A stretch of DNA of 5,499 nt. Source: an uncultured Persicitalea sp. (GTDB lineage: Bacteria > Bacteroidota > Bacteroidia > Cytophagales > Spirosomataceae). Position numbers and translations under genes: made by a program. Shown piece by piece: positions 1 through 5,499 of this stretch; position 1 is the first letter of the stretch, and the number at the start of each line of letters is the position of its first letter. The notes beneath the pieces are model-generated. The model made no database searches. It had not been told where the DNA came from and saw only the letters and a list, made by a program, of their open reading frames with translations. The stretch is from assembly GCA_950075905.1 (NCBI GenBank), contig CATMVR010000393.1, forward strand, positions 1 through 5,499, given 5' to 3'.

Positions 1-228
1 GTCCATGCTGAGCATTTGGGCTACTTTCAGAGCTGAACCTTTCAACTGGCTCAGGGATTCGTAGATGTCGGTGGCGTTGTCGGTATGGAGTTGATCTTTC
101 GTATGCTCGGGATCAACCATTTTCTTTACATTATATTTCAGGTAATTCCCACCAATCTTAACTCCGGTTTTGACAAATTGTGTGGCCCGGGCTACTTTGG
201 AGGTAGGAATGGATTTTTGTTCTTTCAT
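1..228 (-). CDS. ABC1/AarF/UbiB-family atypical kinase, N-terminal fragment (cut by window edge)
   Basis: Only the first 76 residues are in the window; the gene continues past position 1. The start ATG (228-226) overlaps the stop of the upstream regulator gene as ATGA. The visible protein is basic at its N-terminus and ends with LKGSALKVAQMLSMD (residues 62-76). This matches the signature N-terminal extension of ABC1 (AarF/UbiB/COQ8/ADCK) proteins, usually written KxGQ followed by (M/L)S. In this family that helix folds over the nucleotide pocket of a protein-kinase-like fold, and members act in isoprenoid quinone or lipid metabolism. Here the motif reads K68-V-A-Q71, with alanine in place of the usual glycine. 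The catalytic core is outside the window, so activity cannot be judged. The family call rests on this one motif and its surroundings. The tight link to a TetR-like gene suggests shared regulation. Confidence 0.82.
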   Translation of the reverse strand, partial: MKEQKSIPTSKVARATQFVKTGVKIGGNYLKYNVKKMVDPEHTKDQLHTDNATDIYESLSQLKGSALKVAQMLSMD

Positions 229-863
229 GGCTTTCTGTTTTGGTACACAAATTTTGCTAGATCAAGGACCGAATCCACCACGGACTTTCCAATCAGGTCG
301 AAGGAGGTGTTAACTGATTTTTCAATAGCCGTATCGGTACTTTCAAAGCCACGGCTAAGGTCATTGACCCAGAAATCCAGGATAAAAAGGCATTGGAGCC
401 AAAGTCCGTCAACGTACCGATCAGATACCACGGGCCGGATGATCACTTCCTTACTTTCGCGTCCTTCCAATATCAACTCAGTGGCGTAGTTGTAGAATAC
501 ATTTTTAAACGGCTGCAATGCACCTACGTAGCGAGCCACAGGCTGTTTGAGGCCCTTGTAGCTGTACACGGCGTAACTCCGGTCATTTTTCAAAACCTCG
601 ATCCAGGTATAGTAAAAGGCCAAGAGCTTTTCCCGTACAGAGTACGTCTGATATACCTCGTCTGATTCGAGGGTTAGAAGGGCCTGACGGAAATACTCCA
701 CCCAGGCATCTGACTCGATGGCCTCAAAGCTATTGTAGTATTCATAGAACTCCGATTCGGGCATTTTCAGTTTCTTTGCAAAAATGTAAACCGAAGGGGG
801 TTGGGTGCCATTTTCCAATACGTACTCTTTGTACGATTTTTGGATTTTTTCTATCTTTTCCAT
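225..863 (-). CDS. TetR-like transcriptional regulator (212 aa)
   Basis: This is a 212-residue, all-helical protein with the layout of the TetR family: a short N-terminal helix-turn-helix (about residues 5-50) and a long C-terminal ligand/dimer domain (about 55-212). The segment from S24 to E50, with AKKLKMPESEFYEYYNSFEAIE, lines up with the TetR pattern of DIA-x-x-x-GVS-x-x-x-(L/F)Y-x-(Y/H)F-x-(S/N)KE. I chose the ATG at 863-861, which begins MEKIEKIQKSYKEY. The frame stays open further to a TTG at 911, but those 16 extra residues (rich in aromatic, Gly and Pro residues) do not fit a TetR start. The stop (227-225) overlaps the start of the ABC1 kinase gene, so the two are probably translationally coupled and may act together. 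The presumed recognition helix is acidic, so DNA binding is not certain. The ligand and target are unknown. Confidence 0.78.
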   Translation of the reverse strand: MEKIEKIQKSYKEYVLENGTQPPSVYIFAKKLKMPESEFYEYYNSFEAIESDAWVEYFRQALLTLESDEVYQTYSVREKLLAFYYTWIEVLKNDRSYAVYSYKGLKQPVARYVGALQPFKNVFYNYATELILEGRESKEVIIRPVVSDRYVDGLWLQCLFILDFWVNDLSRGFESTDTAIEKSVNTSFDLIGKSVVDSVLDLAKFVYQNRKP

Positions 864-929
864 ATACCTATAACAACCTTTACCGGGCCAAAAAGTTTCT
901 GCATTGACCAAATAAATAGTGCGCTATCG

Positions 930-2996
930 TCAAAACCGGAGTGCTCCTTCTTCCATGGGCAAATAGTAGCGCCGACCATCCCTGGACAGAAGCTCCGCCC
1001 AGCGGTCGCGGGTGCGGAACCCCAGCTCGGGGCTAAGTATATACACCCCTTTTTCTCCCGGAGGAAGATAGCCCGGCGGCGGGCACTTTGACTTGCGCAC
1101 GATGGTCCAGTTTTCTACTCCGGACAGACTCTGCGTATTTACTCCAATCAAGCCTCGGTTCCAGGTCAGTCGCCAGGGAGCCGGTATTTTTTCATCGGGC
1201 AGGGGCACTGGGATTACCGTACGGATACCCTGCCGGGCAAAGTAGTTGCTCAGATGAAACTTAAAGGCAACGGAGTCGGCCCGAAAGGCATCGTCGGCAA
1301 TGACATACGCCCGTTGACCCTGGGTAAGCGTCAACACGGTATGCCTCGGTACCGCGTGCACGTAAAGCGAAGAGGTGTTAAAATCGGTGAGAGTACGGAG
1401 CAACCCATACTGAGAAAACACCAGACTGAGCAGAAATACCCCTTTGAGGTAGCCATAATCTCCCTTTTTAAGCATCTGAAAAACGCACAGTAGCAGAATA
1501 GACAGCAGGATTACTTCCAGCAAATCCAGACTCTGATTTTCAATCAGATATACCGGCAGTTTGCGGGGTATGCCTACCACGTAGTTGGTGAGTTGAGCCA
1601 CTGCGTCGAGACACCAGGCCGTCCATTCGGCAAGAACAGGCAATGATAAAAAACCGAACAGCAGTAAACCGATGGCACCGTAGATCAAAAAGGAGGTAAG
1701 TACAATGACAAAAGGATTGACCAGCCAGAAATAGGTCGGGAACTGGTGGAAAAAATATATACTGATTGGAAAGGTAAAAAGCTGGGCGGTACACCCCACC
1801 AGGGTGATCTGCCACAGCCACCGCACTGCCATGTGGCGAATGACAAAGGCATCTTTCAATAACGGGTATAAGAGAATAATGCCCAATACGGCGGCGTAAG
1901 AAAGCAAAAAGCCCACTGCAAAAAGGGCCAGTGGATCGAAAATCAGAATAATGAACGCCGATAAGGCCAGGGTATTCAGACTGTGGTGCTGACGGTTGAA
2001 GGCACCAGCCATGGCAAAAACCGCGCACATCAGGGAGGCCCTTAACACGGAAGGGGAAAGACCGGTGAGGATTGCATAAAATGTCAAAAAAGAAAATACC
2101 AGTCCGAGGTACACAAAATGTCCACGCCTGGATTTTCGTAGTCGGCCCGTCAGCTTGAAGAGGAATAAGTACAGGATCCCCACGTGAAGTCCTGATACTG
2201 ACAAAACGTGCACGGCCCCGGCGGTGATGTAGGATGTAAGCAACTCCTCGCCGAGATCGTCGCGGCTACCCAGAAGCATTGCCTTAACCAAACCATACGA
2301 GGCTTGGTTTTGCAGGCTACGACGAAATACCGAGTCGGCTTTCTGGTAGAAGGTGGCCGGCCACTGCATCCACATACTTTCAGTAGTGGAAGGCAATTGC
2401 ACAAATGATTCTTCTGGCAGAAAAACGGTCCAGGCAATTCCTCGCCTTTCGAGGTATTGTCGGTAATCGAACTCCATGGGATTGCGCATGGCCGCGGGTC
2501 TTTTAAAAGGATGATGCTTCACCAGAAGTACCCTACCCGTCTTCAACCCTTCCTTCGCCCCGCCGGATATCGACACCAGGGTCTTCACGTCCGTTTCTTT
2601 CCAGGCATTCTCTGTACGAATGGCCCGCAGCTTTGCTTCGTATTGGGTACTTGTCCTTTTTTTCTGTCCCGGGGAAGTTAACTCGACTGCGTAAGCATCG
2701 TACTTTACCTCATCGAGAGTCCTAATGGCTTGTTCAAGATGGGCGTATTTCAAATGGGTGCTGAAAACACCAAGAAGAAACAGGGCGCTATACACCAGGC
2801 TTGCCCTAACGGCCGAAGGTAGCCGCCTGCTGAGTAGTCCTACGAGGCACAGTAGTAGCACCCAGGCTTCATAATACGACCAGGCCCCGGTACCCCAACC
2901 ATCGGGAACCAGGGCCTGATCGTACACAAAAGAGGTTAGTAGTATGCCCCCAACCAATGGCAAAAGTAGCCGGACGAAAGGTTGAGTGGAGGTCAT
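930..2996 (-). CDS. comEC: ComEC/Rec2-family DNA-uptake channel, short form without metallo-beta-lactamase domain
   Basis: This 688-residue inner-membrane protein is predicted to carry single-stranded DNA into the cytoplasm during natural transformation. Two N-terminal hydrophobic stretches (about 8-24 and 43-80) lead into a DUF4131-like soluble part (about 95-200), which contains the family-typical NPMEFDYRQYLERRGI (172-187). The Competence core spans about 235-510 with many membrane segments. It has GLVKAMLLGSRDDL (235-248), HVLSVSGLHVGIL (263-275), GLSPSVLRASLM (312-323), GFLLSYAAVLGI (362-373) and FPISIYFFHQFPTYFWLVN (409-427), all strong ComEC landmarks. The C-terminal part (about 545-688) has no HxHxDH motif, so the metallo-beta-lactamase domain seen in Bacillus-type ComEC is absent or degenerate. 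The length is normal for the short form. The ATG lies 8 bases after the protease gene stop, so cotranscription is likely. The other competence genes are not in the window. Confidence 0.93.
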   Translation of the reverse strand: MTSTQPFVRLLLPLVGGILLTSFVYDQALVPDGWGTGAWSYYEAWVLLLCLVGLLSRRLPSAVRASLVYSALFLLGVFSTHLKYAHLEQAIRTLDEVKYDAYAVELTSPGQKKRTSTQYEAKLRAIRTENAWKETDVKTLVSISGGAKEGLKTGRVLLVKHHPFKRPAAMRNPMEFDYRQYLERRGIAWTVFLPEESFVQLPSTTESMWMQWPATFYQKADSVFRRSLQNQASYGLVKAMLLGSRDDLGEELLTSYITAGAVHVLSVSGLHVGILYLFLFKLTGRLRKSRRGHFVYLGLVFSFLTFYAILTGLSPSVLRASLMCAVFAMAGAFNRQHHSLNTLALSAFIILIFDPLALFAVGFLLSYAAVLGIILLYPLLKDAFVIRHMAVRWLWQITLVGCTAQLFTFPISIYFFHQFPTYFWLVNPFVIVLTSFLIYGAIGLLLFGFLSLPVLAEWTAWCLDAVAQLTNYVVGIPRKLPVYLIENQSLDLLEVILLSILLLCVFQMLKKGDYGYLKGVFLLSLVFSQYGLLRTLTDFNTSSLYVHAVPRHTVLTLTQGQRAYVIADDAFRADSVAFKFHLSNYFARQGIRTVIPVPLPDEKIPAPWRLTWNRGLIGVNTQSLSGVENWTIVRKSKCPPPGYLPPGEKGVYILSPELGFRTRDRWAELLSRDGRRYYLPMEEGALRF

Positions 2997-3004
2997 GAGG
3001 CTGA

Positions 3005-4327
3005 CTAGTTGACTACAAATCGCTGGACCTTACTCTCGCGGTTGGCCTCCACTTTCATGAAGTACATACCGGGCGGAAGCACACTGACATCAAAAGTAAA
3101 CCGCCGGCTAAAAATCTGAGAGAAGTTCCTGGTATCTACTACCTGTCCGGCCAAATTATAGATAGTATATGTTAGGTCTTGAAAATCAGGAAAGCGGGCT
3201 TCCAGGTACAACTCCTTCACTGCCGGGTTGGGGTAGAGATTGATCGTCAGGTTATCGGCGGGTTCCAGATTACCCTGTTTTGAAAACTCCACCAGTCGGG
3301 CCCGCCTTGGACTCAGCGCCAGTACCGCCCGCATGCGGGCCACCTGATCAGCGGTAAAAACATTCATGCATGAGTCCGGCGAGTAATCCATGTAGTTCTC
3401 AATCATATTGAGTGTTCTTATTCCAAAACAATTGGAAAATCGGGGATTACATACCGTTGTTTGATTACTCCCTTCGGCCGTAGGAGTATCCGGGCAGTAA
3501 TCCGTTCCGCAGTAGGTATCGCCCCAGGTGTGAATCAACCCCAGCCAATGGCCTACTTCGTGAGTAGTAGTTCGGCCCAGATTGTAGATGCGGCTCGTAA
3601 TGGCGCCGGTTCTTCGCCCCAGATAGCGAAAATCAACGATTACCCCGTCCGTTGCGGCAAAAGGCTCAGAGGAGGTGTCAAGGCCCTCCACCTTGTCAGT
3701 AGCCGGAAACTGAGCGATCGCCAGATTGGATGCTGAAAGCCGACAGGTCCAGATATTCAGGTACTTATCCGTAGGCCAACTAACAATGTTTGCGAGAAGA
3801 AGGTCGTCCGAATAGGGATCAAAAGTTGTTTTCTGAGGGTAGCTATTCCGGGTAATTCCGTAGGTGGGAGCACCCGTCGGGTCGGTATCAGCCAGATAAA
3901 ACTCTATGAAAGCATCTGCCCCCACCGGATTGGTGTTGAATCCCGGGGTACCGACTATTCTCCGAAAATCTTCGTTTAGTACTTCGATCTGGGAGCGAAT
4001 CTGCTGGTCGCTGATATTGGGATTGTTGACACCGCCGATACTGCTATTGCTCCCCGCATGAACCACGTGTACCACCACCGGAATCCGGATCAACTCATAG
4101 GCACCAATCCGTCGATTAGCCCGGTCACGGGTATATTCCAGCACCAGCGAATCCAGTTGGGAGCGTTTTCGAAGCCAGTCAGGATTGCGCCGGGCCCGAA
4201 ACTGATCCAGTTCGTAGCTGGCGCACCGTTTCACAAACTCCGTGTCGCCCTGGGCGTACCCTTCCTTGCCTACACAGAAAAAAAACAGGAAAACAAAAAT
4301 CAGGTTTCTATTTCTCGTGCACCTCAT
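3005..4327 (-). CDS. Secreted M43-type (pappalysin/cytophagalysin-like) zinc metalloprotease with T9SS sorting domain
   Basis: This 440-residue protein has a signal peptide, with basic RCTRNRN, hydrophobic LIFVFLFFFCVG (residues 9-20) and probable cleavage after A25 (GYA/Q). A propeptide-like region follows, with C35 in KRCASYEL as a possible cysteine switch. The peptidase domain has IPVVVHVVH (82-90), YLNIWTCRL (189-197) and the zinc site HEVGHWLGLIH: H256, H260 and H266 bind zinc and E257 is the catalytic base. A Met-turn in ENYMDYS (M313) and several cysteines follow, as is typical of metzincins of family M43. Residues about 362-440 (NLYPNP... to FVVN) form a type A T9SS sorting domain, so the enzyme should be exported by Sec and then carried to the cell surface or medium. 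I chose the ATG at 4327-4325 because it sits directly before the signal peptide; an open 21-codon extension to 4390 is Trp-rich and would bury it. The start overlaps the phoH end by 20 bases. The substrate is unknown. Confidence 0.92.
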   Translation of the reverse strand: MRCTRNRNLIFVFLFFFCVGKEGYAQGDTEFVKRCASYELDQFRARRNPDWLRKRSQLDSLVLEYTRDRANRRIGAYELIRIPVVVHVVHAGSNSSIGGVNNPNISDQQIRSQIEVLNEDFRRIVGTPGFNTNPVGADAFIEFYLADTDPTGAPTYGITRNSYPQKTTFDPYSDDLLLANIVSWPTDKYLNIWTCRLSASNLAIAQFPATDKVEGLDTSSEPFAATDGVIVDFRYLGRRTGAITSRIYNLGRTTTHEVGHWLGLIHTWGDTYCGTDYCPDTPTAEGSNQTTVCNPRFSNCFGIRTLNMIENYMDYSPDSCMNVFTADQVARMRAVLALSPRRARLVEFSKQGNLEPADNLTINLYPNPAVKELYLEARFPDFQDLTYTIYNLAGQVVDTRNFSQIFSRRFTFDVSVLPPGMYFMKVEANRESKVQRFVVN

Positions 4328-5267
4328 ACGCCGCCAGAATATCTTTAACCAACCTGTGACGAACCACATCCGATCCATCCAGCTCCACAAACGAAATACC
4401 TTTGATACCTTTAAGTATGGTAAGGGAGTCTATCAAACCTGATTTATGATTTTTGGGTAAATCCACCTGAGACTTATCCCCTGTGATGATAGCCTTGGAA
4501 CTGGGGCCCATCCGGGTCAGGAACATCTTCATCTGCATGGGAGTGGTGTTTTGGGCTTCGTCCAGGAGTATAAAAGCATTATTGAGCGTCCGGCCCCGCA
4601 TGTAAGCCAGCGGTGCAATTTCCACTATCCGGTTATCGACATAAAATTTTAACTTTTCGGGCGCAATCATGTCGTCCAGGGCATCGTAGATCGGGCGCAG
4701 GTAGGGATCAATTTTTTCTTTGAGATCGCCGGGCAGAAAACCCAGGTTTTCACCAGCTTCCACCGCAGGCCTGGTAATAATTATTTTTTTTACTTCCTTA
4801 TTTTTCAAGGCGCGCACCGCAAGTGCTACCGCAGTGTAGGTTTTTCCGGTACCGGCGGGCCCCACAGCAAACACCAGATCGTGCTTGGCGGCAGCCTCCA
4901 CCAACTTTTTCTGATTGAGCGTTTTTGCCTTCACCACGATGCCCTTGTTTCCATAGATGATAACATCATCATCTTCTACTGCCTGATTTGGCTGTTTGGG
5001 ATTGGCCATATTGAGGTACCCGTTGAGGTACCTTATTACGTTATCATTGGTAACTCTACCGTATTTTTGGTAGTGGGCGAGCAGCGATTCCAGCACATCC
5101 GTAATTTTCATTATCTCAGGCGCTGTACCCTGAATCCGGATTTCGTTGCCACGTGAGAGAATTTTACTTTCGGGAAAAGCTGCAGCCACTTCCCGGATAT
5201 TGGCATTATGAACGCCCAAAAAATCTACGAGCGATACATCTTCGAGTGTTATTACTTTTTCTACCAA
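4308..5267 (-). CDS. phoH: PhoH-family ATPase (PhoH/PhoL type), TTG start
   Basis: This 319-residue cytoplasmic P-loop ATPase is full length for the PhoH/PhoL family. Residues 1-75 form the small N-terminal domain, with SRGNEIRIQG (38-47) and TDVLESLLAHYQK. The ATPase core has Walker A GPAGTGKT (136-143), TRPAVEAGENLGFLPGDLKEKIDPYLRP (165-192), Walker B FILLDEAQN (232-240, D236/E237), ITGDKSQVDLP (261-271) and VRHRLVKDIL (302-311). The last contains a likely arginine finger. Family members are linked to RNA metabolism and ribosome-associated work, often beside ybeY, and to phosphate starvation in E. coli; the exact role is unsettled. The start codon is TTG (5267-5265) giving MVEKVITLEDV. No ATG or GTG lies upstream in this frame before the stop at 5300-5298. 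It is the first gene after the best promoter in the window and overlaps the downstream protease gene by 20 bases. Confidence 0.95.
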   Translation of the reverse strand: MVEKVITLEDVSLVDFLGVHNANIREVAAAFPESKILSRGNEIRIQGTAPEIMKITDVLESLLAHYQKYGRVTNDNVIRYLNGYLNMANPKQPNQAVEDDDVIIYGNKGIVVKAKTLNQKKLVEAAAKHDLVFAVGPAGTGKTYTAVALAVRALKNKEVKKIIITRPAVEAGENLGFLPGDLKEKIDPYLRPIYDALDDMIAPEKLKFYVDNRIVEIAPLAYMRGRTLNNAFILLDEAQNTTPMQMKMFLTRMGPSSKAIITGDKSQVDLPKNHKSGLIDSLTILKGIKGISFVELDGSDVVRHRLVKDILAAYEVHEK

Positions 5268-5350
5268 ATGAATAATGATTAAGATAAATAGTGAGAACTA
5301 GCCAAAAATTAGTAATTTAAATTGATTTTGTGAGTAACCTACCCCTCTTT

Positions 5351-5360
5351 TTTGTACAAA
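5351..5360. promoter_or_regulatory. Perfect 10-base palindrome at the predicted transcription start
   Basis: TTTGTACAAA is its own reverse complement. It shares its first half with the TTTG of the -7 element and reaches the predicted start site. On the minus strand the same hexamer TTTGTA occurs twice, at 5368-5363 and 5360-5355, with an 8-base period. This could be an operator overlapping the promoter, or a by-product of a TTTG-rich promoter. Confidence 0.25.
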
Positions 5361-5385
5361 TATACAAACTTAACAACGTTAAAAA
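5357..5385 (-). promoter_or_regulatory. Probable Bacteroidota-type promoter for phoH and downstream genes
   Basis: Read on the minus strand, 5364-5357 is TATATTTG, a perfect match to the Bacteroidota -7 consensus TAnnTTTG. Seventeen bases upstream is a T-run (5385-5382, TTTT) that can serve as a weak -33 element, whose consensus is TTTG. Transcription would start near 5350, leaving an untranslated leader of about 80 bases before the TTG of phoH. No other start-proximal site in the window matches as well, so this may drive the whole gene cluster. The call is by consensus only. Confidence 0.55.
5370..5382. promoter_or_regulatory. Inverted repeat between the -33 and -7 elements, possible operator
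   Basis: The sequence TTAAC-AAC-GTTAA has perfect 5-base arms around a 3-base spacer. It lies inside the promoter spacer, where a bound dimer would block RNA polymerase. Short AT-rich palindromes arise often by chance in such DNA, so only the position makes it notable. No regulator can be named. Confidence 0.28.
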
Positions 5386-5401
5386 TATTCCCGCGGTTCA
5401 A

Positions 5402-5420
5402 CTTGTTCAGTATCAACAAG
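5402..5420. repeat. Small stem-loop (6-bp stem, 7-base loop) upstream of the phoH promoter
   Basis: CTTGTT (5402-5407) and AACAAG (5415-5420) pair perfectly around a 7-base loop. There is no GC-rich stem and no adjoining T-run on either strand, so it does not look like an intrinsic terminator. It lies about 20 bases upstream of the weak -33 element and could be an upstream binding site or chance. Confidence 0.2.
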
Positions 5421-5499
5421 CGCCGACAAGACCTAAAAAATAGTTATCCTAAGGACTTTCCATACTCCCGGCCAATTCGTATTATTGTATTCATATATG

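Larger units (their letters stand above)
5268..5499. other. Gene-free AT-rich intergenic region upstream of phoH
   Basis: No convincing gene is visible in this stretch. It holds the phoH promoter, its untranslated leader (about 5268-5350) and the small palindromes listed separately. I saw no tRNA, riboswitch or intrinsic terminator. At the extreme right, two minus-strand frames are open from the window edge, one to a TAA at 5446-5444 and one to a TAG at 5435-5433. Either could be the tail of another gene, but about 20 codons is too little to decide. Confidence 0.6.

Noticed and set aside
85..665. Plus-strand open frames of 134 and 90 codons
   Set aside because: They lie opposite the TetR-like gene and kinase start, have no family-like sequence, and disappear once the minus-strand genes are accepted.
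909..935. Possible promoter for the TetR-like gene: TTTTG (935-931) and TATTTG (914-909) on the minus strand
   Set aside because: The elements resemble -33 and -7 boxes, but the spacing is only about 16 bases or less and the -7 match is partial. It is kept only as a weak possibility that would fit the ATG at 863.
801..1091. Plus-strand frame crossing the regulator-comEC junction
   Set aside because: No recognisable domain; it is antisense to two solid genes.
1540..2437. Minus-strand frames of 162 and 95 codons within comEC
   Set aside because: They are in another frame of comEC; the Cys/His/Ser-rich composition is typical of out-of-frame reading, and comEC runs unbroken through them, so there is no frameshift.
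4328..4390. Longer N-terminus for the protease from 4390
   Set aside because: It adds 21 Trp-rich residues before an otherwise textbook signal peptide and lengthens the overlap with phoH to 83 bases.
3461..4442. Plus-strand frames of 66 to 96 codons opposite the protease and phoH end
   Set aside because: Antisense shadows of well-supported genes, with no motif or promoter.
4881..5156. Plus-strand frame of 91 codons opposite phoH
   Set aside because: Antisense to conserved PhoH sequence; no supporting signal.
5433..5499. Tail of another minus-strand gene at the right edge
   Set aside because: Two frames are open from the edge for about 17 to 22 codons, but neither shows recognisable sequence, and such lengths occur by chance.

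Overview
This window looks like chromosomal DNA from a member of the Bacteroidota, most likely the order Cytophagales (my inference). Three things point that way. One protein carries a C-terminal type IX secretion (T9SS) sorting domain. The best promoter has the TAnnTTTG -7 element of the Bacteroidota sigma factor. ComEC is of the short form without a metallo-beta-lactamase tail, which as I recall is usual in this phylum. The genes lack clear Shine-Dalgarno sequences, which also fits.

All five genes lie on the minus strand, so the layout reads from right to left. The right-hand 232 bases (5268-5499) hold no gene I can establish, but they contain a good promoter and some short palindromes. After them come phoH (an ATPase, with a TTG start), a secreted M43-type metalloprotease with a T9SS tail, comEC (the DNA-uptake channel), a TetR-like regulator, and the first 76 codons of an ABC1/UbiB-family atypical kinase that runs off the left edge.

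The genes are packed like one transcription unit. phoH and the protease gene overlap by 20 bases, the protease gene and comEC are 8 bases apart, comEC and the regulator are 66 bases apart, and the regulator and the kinase share an ATGA stop/start overlap. No terminator-like hairpin was seen between them. The regulator and kinase look like a functional pair. phoH, the protease and comEC have no obvious shared pathway, so their packing may only reflect shared transcription.

I see no mobile element, CRISPR array, tRNA or rRNA, and no clear new system. The points most worth a second look are the acidic recognition helix of the TetR-like protein, the KVAQ version of the ABC1 KxGQ motif, the secreted protease nested in a housekeeping operon with a possible cysteine switch, and the palindromes around the phoH promoter.
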